Assembly: GCF_002843605.1 (NCBI RefSeq)
Contig: NZ_CP025263.1
Location: 2,323,501-2,387,500, forward strand
DNA length: 64,000 bases
Source of the DNA: Pseudomonas sp. S09G 359
GTDB lineage: Bacteria; Pseudomonadota; Gammaproteobacteria; Pseudomonadales; Pseudomonadaceae
Reading direction: 5' to 3'
Shown: one piece after another, positions 9,314 through 19,658 of the stretch
How positions within the stretch are numbered: position 1 is the stretch's first letter
Layout: the number at the start of each line of letters is the position of its first letter
Program-made: the position numbers and the translations under genes
The notes under the pieces: model-generated
Told to the model about the DNA's origin: nothing
What the model saw: only the letters and a program-made list of their open reading frames with translations
Databases searched by the model: none

Positions 9314-10090
9314 ATGAAGAAACGCGCCCTAATTCCCGCCCTGGCCCTCAGCCTGCTCGCGTCCAGCCACTTGCTGGCCGCCGAGAAAACCCTGCGCATC
9401 GGCATTGAGGCGGCGTACCCACCGTTTGCGTCCAAGACCGAAGAGGGCAAGATCGTTGGCTTCGACTACGACATCGGCAATGCGCTGTGCGCGCAGATGA
9501 AGGTCAAGTGTGTGTGGGTCGAAGGTGAATTCGACGGTCTGATTCCTTCCCTCAAGGTGAAGAAAATCGACATGGCCCTGTCGTCCATGACCATCAACGA
9601 AGACCGCAAGAAGTCGGTGGATTTCACCCACAAGTACTACTTCACCTCGTCACGCCTGGTGATGAAGGACGGCGCGGTGGTGGATGACCAGTACGCCAGC
9701 CTCAAGGGCAAGACCGTGGGAGTGCAGCGCGCGACCACCACCGATCGCTATGCCACCGAGGTGTTCGAGCCCAAGGGCATCACCGTCAAGCGCTACAGCA
9801 ATAACGAAGAAATCTACATGGACCTGGCGGCGGGGCGGCTGGATGCGATCTTTGCCGATACCATCCCGTTGAATGACTTCCTGCAGATGCCACGGGGCAA
9901 GGGCTACGCCTTTGTCGGCCCGGAGCTGAAGGACCCCAAATATGTGGGCGAGGGCGCTGGGATTGCGGTGCGCAAGGGTAATACCGAGTTGGTCAGTGAG
10001 CTGAACACCGCCATCGACGGCATTCGGGCCAGTGGTGAGTACCAGAAGATTTCGCAGCAGTACTTTAAAGCTGATATCTACGGCGATTGA
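9314..10090 (+). CDS. Periplasmic amino-acid binding protein of an ABC transporter
   Basis: This 258-residue protein has a signal peptide (cleaved near SHLLAAE) and a family 3 solute-binding fold ([30 protein letters not shown], then [20 protein letters not shown]). This resembles lysine/arginine/ornithine/histidine binding proteins such as AotJ and HisJ. It is convergent with dauBAR, and from memory P. aeruginosa has a similar binding-protein gene beside dauBAR. It therefore probably captures arginine or another basic amino acid. No permease or ATPase genes accompany it, so it must share a transporter encoded elsewhere. A possible promoter (TTGACG at 9206, CAGTAT at 9229, 17-base spacer) lies upstream. 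Confidence 0.9.
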   Translation: MKKRALIPALALSLLASSHLLAAEKTLRIGIEAAYPPFASKTEEGKIVGFDYDIGNALCAQMKVKCVWVEGEFDGLIPSLKVKKIDMALSSMTINEDRKKSVDFTHKYYFTSSRLVMKDGAVVDDQYASLKGKTVGVQRATTTDRYATEVFEPKGITVKRYSNNEEIYMDLAAGRLDAIFADTIPLNDFLQMPRGKGYAFVGPELKDPKYVGEGAGIAVRKGNTELVSELNTAIDGIRASGEYQKISQQYFKADIYGD

Positions 10091-10106
10091 ATGTCATACG
10101 CGGGCA

Positions 10107-10200
10107 AAATGTGGGAGGGGGCTTGCCCCCTATGTCGGTGGGTCAATTGCAGATTTACCAACTGACACACCCTCATCGGGGGCAAGCCCCCTCCCACATT
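10107..10200. repeat. REPIN, GTGGGAGGGGGCTTGC type
   Basis: Two inverted copies of ATGTGGGAGGGGGCTTGCCC flank a spacer containing GGTGGGTCA. It lies just after the stop of the binding-protein gene. Confidence 0.92.
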
Positions 10201-10238
10201 TGATCAGGTCTTCAATTCCTTCACGGCGTTGGGGGTTA

Positions 10239-10373
10239 TTGTGGCGAGCGGGCTTGCCCGCGTTGGGCTGCGCAGCGGCCCCAAAATCAGGCGCTGAGTG
10301 CTTTCAGGAAAAACGTCAGTGCCTTTACCGGGGCTGCTGCGCAGCCCAACGCGGGCAAGCCCGCTCGCCACAT
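10239..10373. repeat. REPIN, GTGGCGAGCGGGCTTGCCC type (copy 1)
   Basis: Two inverted REP ends (GTGGCGAGCGGGCTTGCCCG and its complement) surround a spacer with GCTGCGCAGC arms. It is part of the first 274 bp duplicate. Confidence 0.9.
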
Positions 10374-10396
10374 TGGATTTTCACAGGGTTGGCGCA

Positions 10397-10498
10397 TCAG
10401 CCCTTGAGTTCTTTCAGGTGCTTGTACACCGTCGCCCGACCCATCCCCAGCACATTGGCCACATAGTTCGAGGTGCTTTTGCCCTTGAACGCGCCTTC
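10397..10498 (-). pseudogene. Detached 3' fragment of dauR
   Basis: These 34 codons (including the stop) repeat the C-terminal helix-turn-helix end of DauR, from EGAFKGKS to KHLKELKG, with one change (Ala to Thr in KSTSNYV). There is no start codon or upstream part. It is a by-product of the 274 bp tandem duplication rather than a gene. Confidence 0.9.
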
Positions 10499-10512
10499 GG
10501 CGTTGGGGGTTA

Positions 10513-10647
10513 TTGTGGCGAGCGGGCTTGCCCGCGTTGGGCTGCGCAGCGGCCCCAAAATCAGGCGCTGAGTGCTTTCAGAAAAAACGTCAGTGCCTTT
10601 ACTGGGGCTGCTGCGCAGCCCAACGCGGGCAAGCCCGCTCGCCACAT
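10513..10647. repeat. REPIN, GTGGCGAGCGGGCTTGCCC type (copy 2)
   Basis: This is the second copy of the REPIN at 10239, shifted by exactly 274 bp. It lies immediately downstream of the intact dauR stop. Confidence 0.9.
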
Positions 10648-10670
10648 TGGATTTTCACAGGGCTGGTTCG

Positions 10671-11296
10671 TCAGCCCTTGAGTTCTTTCAGGTGCTTGTA
10701 CACCGTCGCCCGACCCATCCCCAGCACATTGGCCACATAGTTCGAGGCGCTTTTGCCCTTGAACGCGCCTTCGGCATGCAGTGCCAGCACCAGCTCGCGC
10801 TTGTGGTCGCGGGTCAGCAGATTCAGGCTCAACTGACGCTCGCGCATCCAAGCATGCAAGAAGGTGTTGATGCGTTCCTGCCAGTCATCTCGAAACAGTG
10901 AGTCCGGTTGCGGGATCAGCTTGCTCGGCGACAGGAATAGGTCCAGCGCCGCCTTGGCGTTTTCGAACAATGAGATATTCAGGTTGATGCACAGCACCGC
11001 CAGCGGCCGATCCTTGGCGTCGCGCAGTACGGTGCTCAGGCTGCGGATTTTCTGACCGTCCCAGTTGAGCTTTTCGTACGGGCCGATATTCACTTCGCTG
11101 ACGTCATCGCTGAGCATGTCCTCCAGCGCCGAGTCATCGCCAATGCTGCGCTTGGACAGGTTATTGGCGATGTAATCGACCTTTTGCGTGCGCAGGTCAT
11201 GCAGCACCACTTCGGCGTGGGGAAAAAACAAGGTGGCGATTGCGTCGCTGATCGCGCGAAAATTCTGCAAGGCCTTGTCGTGTTCAGCGGTGTTCA

Positions 11297-11297
<1 letters not shown>
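10671..11297 (-). CDS. dauR: DauR, transcriptional regulator of D-arginine utilisation
   Basis: This 208-residue protein has an N-terminal YheO-type PAS-like domain (FFPHAEVVLHDLRTQKVDYIANN, then RPLAVLCINLN) and a C-terminal helix-turn-helix (KSASNYVANVLGMGRATVYKHLKEL). Known DauR of P. aeruginosa controls dauBAR in response to arginine. The ATG at 11297 shares its A with the dauA stop (TGATG), so it is the last gene of the dauB-dauA-dauR operon. Its 3' end is duplicated downstream. Confidence 0.88.
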
Positions 11298-13359
<2,062 letters not shown>

Positions 13360-13389
13360 GGGAGGCTCCGCGTATAAACTATTTTGTCT

Positions 13390-13417
13390 ATTATGGACTT
13401 TTAGTTTCTTTGTTCAA
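13390..13417 (-). promoter_or_regulatory. Sigma-70-type promoter of dauBAR
   Basis: On the minus strand TTGAAC and CATAAT are separated by 16 bases, ending 31 bases from the dauB start. Two CTATT direct repeats (plus strand, near 13379-13391) overlap the -10 region and could be part of the DauR site; this is a guess. Confidence 0.6.
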
Positions 13418-13427
13418 GCGTTAAACC

Positions 13428-14366
13428 TCACCCCGTAAACCGAAAACCAGTGCAAAGCTTCTCCTTCAAAAAACCCACCAACGCACTCACCGACTTCGGC
13501 ACATGCGGCGAATACGGCCGAATCAAGTAGATCTCATCGGCAAACGCACCCTTGAGCGTCCAGCCCTTGAGCACCTGCACCAGCTTGCCACTGGCCAGCG
13601 CGGCGTGGGCGCTGAAGTCCGGGAGCAGGGCGATACCCAGGTGGTTGAGGGCCGCGTCGCGCAAGGCTTCGCTGTTGTTGGTGGCGAAGCTGCCGGCGAT
13701 GGGCACGGTGAGGCGCTCGACGTTTTTGCTGCCGCGCTCGAAGGTCCAGGCGGGCTGGTCGGTGCCGCGTGGGTAAAACAGGCAGTTGTGGGCCGACAGG
13801 TCGCCAGGTTCGCGGGGTTCGCCGTGGTCTTGCAGGTACTCCCGGGTGGCCACCAGCACTGAGCCGGTGTCGCACAGCTTCCACGCCACATGGGTTTCCG
13901 GCACCTGGAAACCGTGGCGTACGGCCAGGTCGTAGCCCTCGGCCGCCAGCGAACTCAAGGCATCCGACACGTCCAGTTGAATGCGCACCTGCGGGTACTG
14001 CTGCAAGAACTCCGACAGATGCGGCACCAGTTGCTGACGGGCGAATGCCACGGGTGCCGTAAGACGCACCAGACCACGAATCTCCCCGACCGAGTCGCGC
14101 ACCGACGAGAAGCTGCGCGCGATCTGCGCATAAGCGCTGCGCACTTCGCGGGTCAACGACAGCCCGGCATCGGTGAGCCGCACACTGCGCGTGGTGCGGG
14201 TGACCAGCCGCGTGCCGGTGGCCTTTTCCAGGTCCGATATGCGTTGGCTGACGGCGGATTTACTCACCCCCAAACGTGCGGCGGCAGCGGTGTAGGTGCC
14301 TTGTTCTTCCAACACCGATAGCCAGTGGATATGGGTCCAAAGCCCTTCGATCTCAGTCTTTTCCAT
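13428..14366 (-). CDS. LysR-family transcriptional regulator
   Basis: This 312-residue protein has an N-terminal helix-turn-helix (GTYTAAAARLGVSKSAVSQRISDLEKATG) and a LysR substrate-binding domain of the CrgA-like subgroup (GLVRLTAPVAFARQQLVPHL). I chose the ATG at 14366 (MEKTEIEGLW) because the longer ORF from 14459 adds sequence unlike LysR proteins. It is divergent from mmsA and may control it, though mmsA is usually under an AraC-type regulator (MmsR). Confidence 0.88.
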   Translation of the reverse strand: MEKTEIEGLWTHIHWLSVLEEQGTYTAAAARLGVSKSAVSQRISDLEKATGTRLVTRTTRSVRLTDAGLSLTREVRSAYAQIARSFSSVRDSVGEIRGLVRLTAPVAFARQQLVPHLSEFLQQYPQVRIQLDVSDALSSLAAEGYDLAVRHGFQVPETHVAWKLCDTGSVLVATREYLQDHGEPREPGDLSAHNCLFYPRGTDQPAWTFERGSKNVERLTVPIAGSFATNNSEALRDAALNHLGIALLPDFSAHAALASGKLVQVLKGWTLKGAFADEIYLIRPYSPHVPKSVSALVGFLKEKLCTGFRFTG

Positions 14367-14473
14367 AAAAGTATTGTTCGCCAATAAGGACAATAAGTTC
14401 AGGATTCTGCTCTGGTTTGGAACAAAGTGAAAGCCTAAGGTATGCCCAACGCTACCCACCTGGATCGACTGCC

Positions 14474-15973
14474 ATGACCACTACAATCGAGCACTACATC
14501 AACGACCAGCGCGTTTCCCGCGATGATCGCTATCAGGACGTGTACAACCCGGCCACCGGCGAAGTCACCGGCCGCGTCGCCCTGGCCAGCCGCCAGACCG
14601 TGTCCGAAGCCGTCGCCGCCGCCCAGGCCGCCTTCGATGGTTGGGCCGACACCCCGCCAATCCGCCGCGCCCGTGTGTTGTTCGAATACCTGCACCTGCT
14701 GCGTGAGCGCAAGGACGACCTGGCGCGCATAATCGTCGCCGAGCACGGCAAGGTGTTCACCGACGCCCAGGGCGAAGTCGACCGGGGTATCGACATCCTC
14801 GAATTCGCCTGTGGTATCCCCAACCTGCTCAAGGGCGAGCACTCGGACCAAGTGTCCCGTGGCATGGACAACTGGACCCTGCGCCAGCCGCTGGGTGTGG
14901 TTGCCGGCGTGACGCCGTTCAACTTCCCGGTGATGGTACCGATGTGGATGTATCCGATCGCTATCGCGGCGGGCAACACCTTCATCCTCAAGCCAAGCCC
15001 GACTGACCCGAGCGCGTCGCTGTTCATGGCCGAGTTGTTGCGTGAAGCCGGCCTGCCTAAAGGCGTGTTCAACGTGGTGCAGGGCGACAAGGAAGCGGTG
15101 GATGCGCTGCTTGATCACCCGGACGTCAAGGCCCTGAGCTTCGTTGGCTCGACGCCGATTGCCCAATACATCTACGAAACCGGCGCCCGTCACGGCAAGC
15201 GCGTACAAGGTTTGGGCGGCGCGAAAAACCACATGGTGGTGATGCCGGATGCGGACATCGAAAAAACCGTCGACGCGCTGATGGGCGCCGCCTACGGCAG
15301 TGCCGGCGAGCGCTGCATGGCGATTTCGGTGGCGGTGCTGGTGGGCGATGTGGGTGACAAAGTCATCGCCGCCCTGACCGAGCGCGCAAAGCTTCTGCGC
15401 ATCACCGACGGCCGCGACCTCAAGGCCGAGATGGGCCCGATTGTGTCCCGCGCCGCACTGGAACGCATCAGCGGCTATATCGAACAGGGCGTACAAGCCG
15501 GTGCGCAACTGCTGCTCGACGGTCGCGACTACGTGCCCACCGAAGCGGGCCTGGAAAACGGCTTCTGGCTCGGCGCGACACTGTTTGACCACGTGACCCA
15601 AGAGATGAGCATCTACCGCGAAGAAATCTTCGGCCCGGTGCTGGCCTGCGTGCGCGTGAATGACTTCGGCGAGGCCATCAAGCTGGTCAACGACCACGAG
15701 TTCGGCAACGGCGTCAGCTGCTTCACCCGCGACGGCAACATCGCCCGCGAATTTGCACGGCGTATCCAGGTGGGCATGGTCGGCATCAACGTACCGATCC
15801 CGGTGCCGATGGCCTGGCACGGCTTTGGCGGCTGGAAGAAGAGCCTGTTTGGCGACATGCATGCCTACGGCACCGAAGGCGTGCGCTTCTATACCAAGCA
15901 GAAGTCGATCATGCAGCGCTGGTCGGAGAGCATCGAGCAGGGCGCGGAGTTTGCGATGCCGGTGTCCAAATAG
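14474..15973 (+). CDS. mmsA: CoA-acylating methylmalonate-semialdehyde dehydrogenase
   Basis: This 499-residue aldehyde dehydrogenase would oxidise methylmalonate or malonate semialdehyde to propionyl- or acetyl-CoA in valine, thymine, beta-alanine or inositol degradation. It shows the family marks [17 protein letters not shown], the nucleophile cysteine in [11 protein letters not shown], and [17 protein letters not shown] near the C-terminus. The ATG at 14474 gives the standard [14 protein letters not shown] start. No mmsB or iol genes are adjacent, so the in vivo route is open. Confidence 0.92.
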   Translation: MTTTIEHYINDQRVSRDDRYQDVYNPATGEVTGRVALASRQTVSEAVAAAQAAFDGWADTPPIRRARVLFEYLHLLRERKDDLARIIVAEHGKVFTDAQGEVDRGIDILEFACGIPNLLKGEHSDQVSRGMDNWTLRQPLGVVAGVTPFNFPVMVPMWMYPIAIAAGNTFILKPSPTDPSASLFMAELLREAGLPKGVFNVVQGDKEAVDALLDHPDVKALSFVGSTPIAQYIYETGARHGKRVQGLGGAKNHMVVMPDADIEKTVDALMGAAYGSAGERCMAISVAVLVGDVGDKVIAALTERAKLLRITDGRDLKAEMGPIVSRAALERISGYIEQGVQAGAQLLLDGRDYVPTEAGLENGFWLGATLFDHVTQEMSIYREEIFGPVLACVRVNDFGEAIKLVNDHEFGNGVSCFTRDGNIAREFARRIQVGMVGINVPIPVPMAWHGFGGWKKSLFGDMHAYGTEGVRFYTKQKSIMQRWSESIEQGAEFAMPVSK

Positions 15974-16018
15974 CCCCATTTAAAGCACAAAGCAGGGTTT
16001 CAACAACACAGTAGGTCC

Positions 16019-16112
16019 AATGTGGGAGCGGGCTTGCTCGCGAAGGCGTTCGGTCAGCCAGAAAATCTGGTACTGATACACCGCCTTCGCGAGCAAGCCC
16101 GCTCCCACATTT
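16019..16112. repeat. REPIN, GTGGGAGCGGGCTTGCTCGCG type
   Basis: AATGTGGGAGCGGGCTTGCT and its complement flank a 50-base centre. Related copies are at 36221 and 50725. Confidence 0.92.
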
Positions 16113-16122
16113 CTTATTGCAT

Positions 16123-16425
16123 TCAGGCAGTGGCTTTTGCAGGTTTTAAGCATTCGATGGAGCGATCCACGGTGGTCCTGGCAATTTCCAGCAAATGCCA
16201 CACTGCCAAAATCTTCGCCCGTTCGGGGCTTGCCAATTGCTCACCGCAATCGAGGGCAGTAGCGCAAGCACTGTCGAGCAAACTGGCGGTGTAGAGCAGG
16301 GCGTCTTCAAAGCTCAACTCTTCGACTTGAACACCGTGGGAGGGCAGGTAATGGTCGATGGCGCGGTTGAACGCGGCGCGGTCTTTGGCTGAACTGCGGG
16401 GTGGGTCGGGGACGGCTTTGTTCAT
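16123..16425 (-). CDS. Small Pseudomonas protein, DUF3077/DUF6124-like
   Basis: This 100-residue soluble protein has a proline-rich start (MNKAVPDPPRSS) and a helical body (LSFEDALLYTASLLDSACATALDCGEQLASPERAKILAVWHLLEIARTTVDR). From memory it resembles a family found in many copies only in Pseudomonas (DUF3077 or DUF6124). Function is unknown. Its most striking feature is a long, strongly folded leader upstream. Confidence 0.75.
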   Translation of the reverse strand: MNKAVPDPPRSSAKDRAAFNRAIDHYLPSHGVQVEELSFEDALLYTASLLDSACATALDCGEQLASPERAKILAVWHLLEIARTTVDRSIECLKPAKATA

Positions 16426-16440
16426 GGCGTAACTCCGTGA

Positions 16441-16665
16441 TGATTAGGAGTCGACACCCTTCGCGACTAAACAAATGGGTGGCGGCTGTACGCAGGTTAG
16501 TCGACCGGCCATCACGCGAATCCGGCGCACCCGAAGGTGCCCTACGCACAGCCACCATAAAAGCTGATGGAAGACCGTGCGCGTGATGGTTAGCAGGCGA
16601 CTAAACCCGATCACTGATTTGGCAGTGACGGATCGCAGACTAGCCACCGATTCCAACAGGCACAA
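16441..16665 (-). ncRNA. Structured leader RNA candidate upstream of the small DUF gene
   Basis: Transcribed leftwards, this stretch would form several nested stems. A perfect 10-bp stem joins 16509-16518 with 16580-16589 (CCATCACGCG/CGCGTGATGG). Inside it is a GCACC-CGAA-GGTGC hairpin (16527-16540). GGTGGCGGCTGT (16478-16489) can pair with ACAGCCACC (16548-16556). A TCACTG/CAGTGA hairpin lies at 16611-16628. The word GCGACTAAAC occurs twice (16463, 16597), with its complement core TTAGTCG at 16497. An ORF lies across it but looks spurious. I recall near-identical leaders upstream of related Pseudomonas genes, which I could not check. Confidence 0.6.
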
Positions 16666-16776
16666 GGCGCCGGGGATTGTCTAGGAAACGTCCTGCAATT
16701 AAAAGCGACATGCCTTGCTGGCCTTTTACAAACCATGACAAAAGGCCAGCGCCTACCGATTGTTTGCGATCAAGTG

Positions 16777-16819
16777 TTGACGGCGAAACAGATGTCGAAT
16801 ACTGTACATAAACACAGTG
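16777..16819 (+). promoter_or_regulatory. Promoter with LexA (SOS) box for the pectin lyase gene
   Basis: TTGACG (16777-16782), a 17-base spacer and TACTGT (16800-16805) form a sigma-70 promoter. The -10 element is the left end of a near-perfect LexA box, TACTGTACATAAACACAGTG (16800-16819), with the full CTGT-N8-ACAG core. LexA binding here would block transcription until DNA damage. Confidence 0.85.
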
Positions 16820-16901
16820 TTTAAGCGCTGATCGACCAACACCCGGCAACCTCAGCCATGCCAAACACTGTGTGCAAGTTAACGGATTAACTTGATGCAC
16901 A

Positions 16902-16930
16902 GGCTCGTCAACCCGAGCCGTTTTTATTTA
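16902..16930 (+). terminator. Terminator-like hairpin inside the pectin lyase leader
   Basis: GGCTCG pairs with CGAGCC over a 6-base loop and is followed by GTTTTTATTTA. It lies between the LexA-controlled promoter and the ribosome binding site, so it could act as an attenuator. A second perfect hairpin (AAGTTAA-CGGA-TTAACTT, 16876-16893) precedes it. Confidence 0.7.
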
Positions 16931-16944
16931 TAGAGAGGGAACTC

Positions 16945-17883
16945 ATGTCGTATCCAGAAAGCAAACTCACCGGCTTGACCGGTTTCGCCCTTGCGGCAAA
17001 AGTCACCGGCGGCTGGTCCGGCCAGGTGGTCAGTATCACCACGCTGGATCAACTCAAGGCCAACATTGGCGACACCACCCCACGGGTGTTGGTGATCAAC
17101 AGTAATATCTCGGCGTCGAGCCTGACCAAAGTGAACATGGGTGCCAACAAGACCCTGATCGGCTCTTTCCAGAACCGTACCTTGGAGAATATCCACCTGC
17201 GTGCCACCGCGCAGTCGCAGAACATCATTCTGCAGAATATTATCTTCAAGCATTCGGCAAGCATTAAGGCCAATGACGATATTCAGGTGTACCTGAACTA
17301 CGGCAGCAAATACTGGATTGACCATTGCTCTTTTGTCGGCCACACCTGGTCAACCACGGATGGCAGTGAAGACAAGCTGGTGTATATCGGTGAAAAGGCC
17401 GACTACGCCACTATCAGCAACTGCTTCTTCGGTAATCACAAGTATGGCTTGATCTTCGGTCACCCGGCGGATGATAACAAAGCGGAGTTCAATGGCTACC
17501 CACGCCTGACGCTTTGCCACAACCGCTTCGACAATATGGAAGTGCGCGCGCCAGGCTTGATGCGTTACGGTTATTTTCACGTGTATAACAACTACGTGAA
17601 TAACTTCCACCTGGGCTTTACCCTGGCGCAGAATGCCAACATTCTTTCTGAAAGTAATTACTTCGGCGAGGGTAGCCAAAATAAAGGCATGTTGGACGAT
17701 AAAGGCACCGGTACTTTCACCGACACCAACAGTGTGCCCGCGATCACCAACCAGAAGTCGCCGAAGGCGCAATGGACGGCAAGCTCCAACTACAGCTACA
17801 CCTTGAAAACCGCGGTCCAGGCCAAGGACTTCACCCAGAAAAATGCTGGCGCTCAGGCGGCGGCGCTGGTCTTCGGTGGCTGA
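16945..17883 (+). CDS. pnl: Pectin lyase-like polysaccharide lyase family 1 enzyme
   Basis: This 312-residue beta-helix protein carries the PL1 motifs WIDHCSF (124-130), NHKYGLIFGH (164-173) and VRAPGLMRYGYFHVYNNY (200-217). The last contains the RxPxxR-type catalytic arginine region. There is no signal peptide. The calcium-ligand pattern of pectate lyases (DHDK-type) is not obvious, which favours pectin lyase. Known Pnl enzymes of P. marginalis and Erwinia carotovora are about 312-314 residues, lack a signal peptide and are induced by DNA damage. The LexA box upstream fits this. Pectate lyase activity cannot be excluded. Confidence 0.8.
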   Translation: MSYPESKLTGLTGFALAAKVTGGWSGQVVSITTLDQLKANIGDTTPRVLVINSNISASSLTKVNMGANKTLIGSFQNRTLENIHLRATAQSQNIILQNIIFKHSASIKANDDIQVYLNYGSKYWIDHCSFVGHTWSTTDGSEDKLVYIGEKADYATISNCFFGNHKYGLIFGHPADDNKAEFNGYPRLTLCHNRFDNMEVRAPGLMRYGYFHVYNNYVNNFHLGFTLAQNANILSESNYFGEGSQNKGMLDDKGTGTFTDTNSVPAITNQKSPKAQWTASSNYSYTLKTAVQAKDFTQKNAGAQAAALVFGG

Positions 17884-18244
17884 GCCCAGCCGTTTCTTTA
17901 ACGGTTGACCTTCCTCAGGAGCGCCTCGATTGATCGAGGCGTTGCTTACCCTCACGTGGATAAAGATACGCGCGCACGAAAGACGGTAGTTGTTTAGCTA
18001 GCTTTCTATTAAATAGACCTTAATAGCGCATGCCATTATTTTTATATCAAGGATATAAGTACAGTGATGGCCTTTGTAATCTAAATAATTCTTCATGTTG
18101 AGGTAAGCAAGGTTCCATGTTAAACCTTGTTTCGCACTTATAGAGCCAACAACGGCTCGCTCTTTTCAGTCGCAATCAAGTTGCTGGCTGTGAGTGTTAT
18201 TTAATCTTCGCTTGTCACTAAAGCGTCAGTAAAAGGACATCATC
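17884..18244 (+). promoter_or_regulatory. AT-rich leader region between pnl and levansucrase
   Basis: These 361 bases carry no gene. A stem at 18107-18131 pairs AAGGTT with AACCTT. A GAGCC-GGCTC hairpin (18143-18158) is followed by GCTCTTTT, resembling a weak terminator in the levansucrase leader. The stretch around 18000-18100 is clearly richer in A and T than its surroundings. P. syringae levansucrase genes are driven by a phage-associated promoter element; I could not tell whether this region matches it. Confidence 0.5.
17922..17946 (+). terminator. Terminator-like hairpin after pnl
   Basis: A 9-bp stem (CGCCTCGAT/ATCGAGGCG) with a 2-base loop is followed by TTGCTT. The T-run is weak. Confidence 0.6.
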
Positions 18245-19495
18245 ATGAAACCTGCGAATCACACACCCACTCGTTGGACTCGGGCCGATGCGCTGAAAGT
18301 TAATGAAAATGACCCGACGACGACACAGCCGTTAGTGAGTCCTGACTTTCCTGTCATGAGTGACACCGTGTTTATCTGGGACACCATGCCATTGCGTGAA
18401 CTGGATGGCACGGTGGTATCCGTCGACGGTTGGTCGGTCATCTTCACGTTGACCGCAGATCGTCGCCCGCATGACCCACAATTCATCAATGCCGATGGCC
18501 GTTACGACATCAAGCGTGACTGGGAAGACCGTCACGGCCATGCGCGCATTTGCTATTGGTACTCGCGCACCGGCAAAGACTGGATCTTCGGTGGCCGCGT
18601 GATGGCCGAAGGGGTTTCGCCGACCACCCGTGAATGGGCGGGTACGCCGATCCTGATCAACAACAGCGGCGATATCGACCTGTATTACACCTGCGTAACG
18701 CCGGGCGCCACGATTGCCAAAGTCAAAGGCCGGGTGGTCACCTCGGACACCGGCGTTACGCTGGAAGGGTTCACTGAGGTCAAGTCGCTGTTTGAAGCCG
18801 ATGGCACGTATTACCAGACCGAAGCGCAGAATTCGACCTGGAACTTCCGCGACCCCAGCCCGTTTATCGACCCTAAGGACGGCAAGTTGTACATGGTGTT
18901 TGAAGGCAATGTCGCCGGTGAACGCGGTACTCACGAAGTAGGCCCGGATGAACTCGGCCTGGTGCCACCGGGGCATGAAGAGGTTGGCGGCGCGCGTTAT
19001 CAGGTGGGTTGCATCGGCATCGCCGTGGCCAAGGATCTGAGCGGCGAAGCATGGGAAATATTGCCGCCGCTGGTGACGGCGGTGGGTGTTAACGACCAAA
19101 CCGAACGCCCGCATTATGTGTTCCAGGACAACAAGTACTACCTGTTCACCATCAGTCACAAGTTCACTTACGCGGACGGCGTGACGGGGCCGGATGGCGT
19201 CTACGGGTTTGTTGGCGAGCATCTGTTTGGTCCCTACACGCCAATGAATGCCTCGGGCCTGGTGCTTGGCAACCCACCGTCGCAGCCATTCCAAACGTAT
19301 TCGCATTGCGTGATGCCCAATGGCTTGGTGACCTCGTTTATCGACAGCGTACCGACCACCGGTGATGACTACCGTATCGGCGGCACCGAGGCGCCCACGG
19401 TGAGGATTGTATTGAAGGGGGACCGTTCGTTTGTGCAGGAGGCCTACGACTACGGTTACATCCCGGCGATGCGTGATGTTGTACTGAGCCAGTAA
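18245..19495 (+). CDS. lsc: Levansucrase (GH68)
   Basis: This 416-residue enzyme would split sucrose and polymerise fructose into levan. The family catalytic triad is visible: nucleophile Asp46 (FIWDTMPL), transition-state Asp203 (FRDPSPF) and acid/base Glu287 (QTERPHYV). It closely resembles Lsc of P. syringae from memory, including the N-terminal stretch [18 protein letters not shown]. There is no classical signal peptide, as in other Pseudomonas Lsc proteins. RBS AAAAGGA precedes the ATG. Its placement beside a pectin lyase suggests a plant-associated accessory locus. Confidence 0.95.
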   Translation: MKPANHTPTRWTRADALKVNENDPTTTQPLVSPDFPVMSDTVFIWDTMPLRELDGTVVSVDGWSVIFTLTADRRPHDPQFINADGRYDIKRDWEDRHGHARICYWYSRTGKDWIFGGRVMAEGVSPTTREWAGTPILINNSGDIDLYYTCVTPGATIAKVKGRVVTSDTGVTLEGFTEVKSLFEADGTYYQTEAQNSTWNFRDPSPFIDPKDGKLYMVFEGNVAGERGTHEVGPDELGLVPPGHEEVGGARYQVGCIGIAVAKDLSGEAWEILPPLVTAVGVNDQTERPHYVFQDNKYYLFTISHKFTYADGVTGPDGVYGFVGEHLFGPYTPMNASGLVLGNPPSQPFQTYSHCVMPNGLVTSFIDSVPTTGDDYRIGGTEAPTVRIVLKGDRSFVQEAYDYGYIPAMRDVVLSQ

Positions 19496-19562
19496 ACCCA
19501 GCAAAAAGGCTGCGAAGTGGCTAATGCCGCTCAGTTAAGAGATAGAACTGGCAACCGCTAAC

Positions 19563-19593
19563 CTGTGGCGAGGGAGCAAGCTCCCTCACCACA
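19563..19593. repeat. Single REP palindrome, GAGGGAGCAAGCTCCCTC type
   Basis: CTGTGGCGAGGGAGC and GCTCCCTCACCACA form one nearly perfect hairpin after the levansucrase gene. It is a REP singlet rather than a REPIN pair. Confidence 0.88.
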
Positions 19594-19658
19594 CGTACAG
19601 TGTTCACTCTTGATTGGTCGGCATTATTCATTCGAGTGGCTTTTTGCGTTGGCGGGCT

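Larger units (their letters stand above)
10225..10772. repeat. Direct tandem duplication, 2 x 274 bp, of the dauR 3' end plus its REPIN
   Basis: Copy 1 is 10225-10498 and copy 2 is 10499-10772, each starting GGCGTTGGGGGTTATTGTGG. By eye they differ at only a handful of positions, for example GTTGGCGCATC versus GCTGGTTCGTC just before the dauR stop. Copy 2 joins the intact dauR coding sequence. Copy 1 carries a detached 34-codon dauR tail. Confidence 0.93.

Noticed and set aside
16444..16665. A 73-codon ORF on the minus strand upstream of the small DUF gene
   Set aside because: It lies wholly in the strongly folded leader, has no ribosome binding site and its translation looks like read-through of stems; treated as noncoding.
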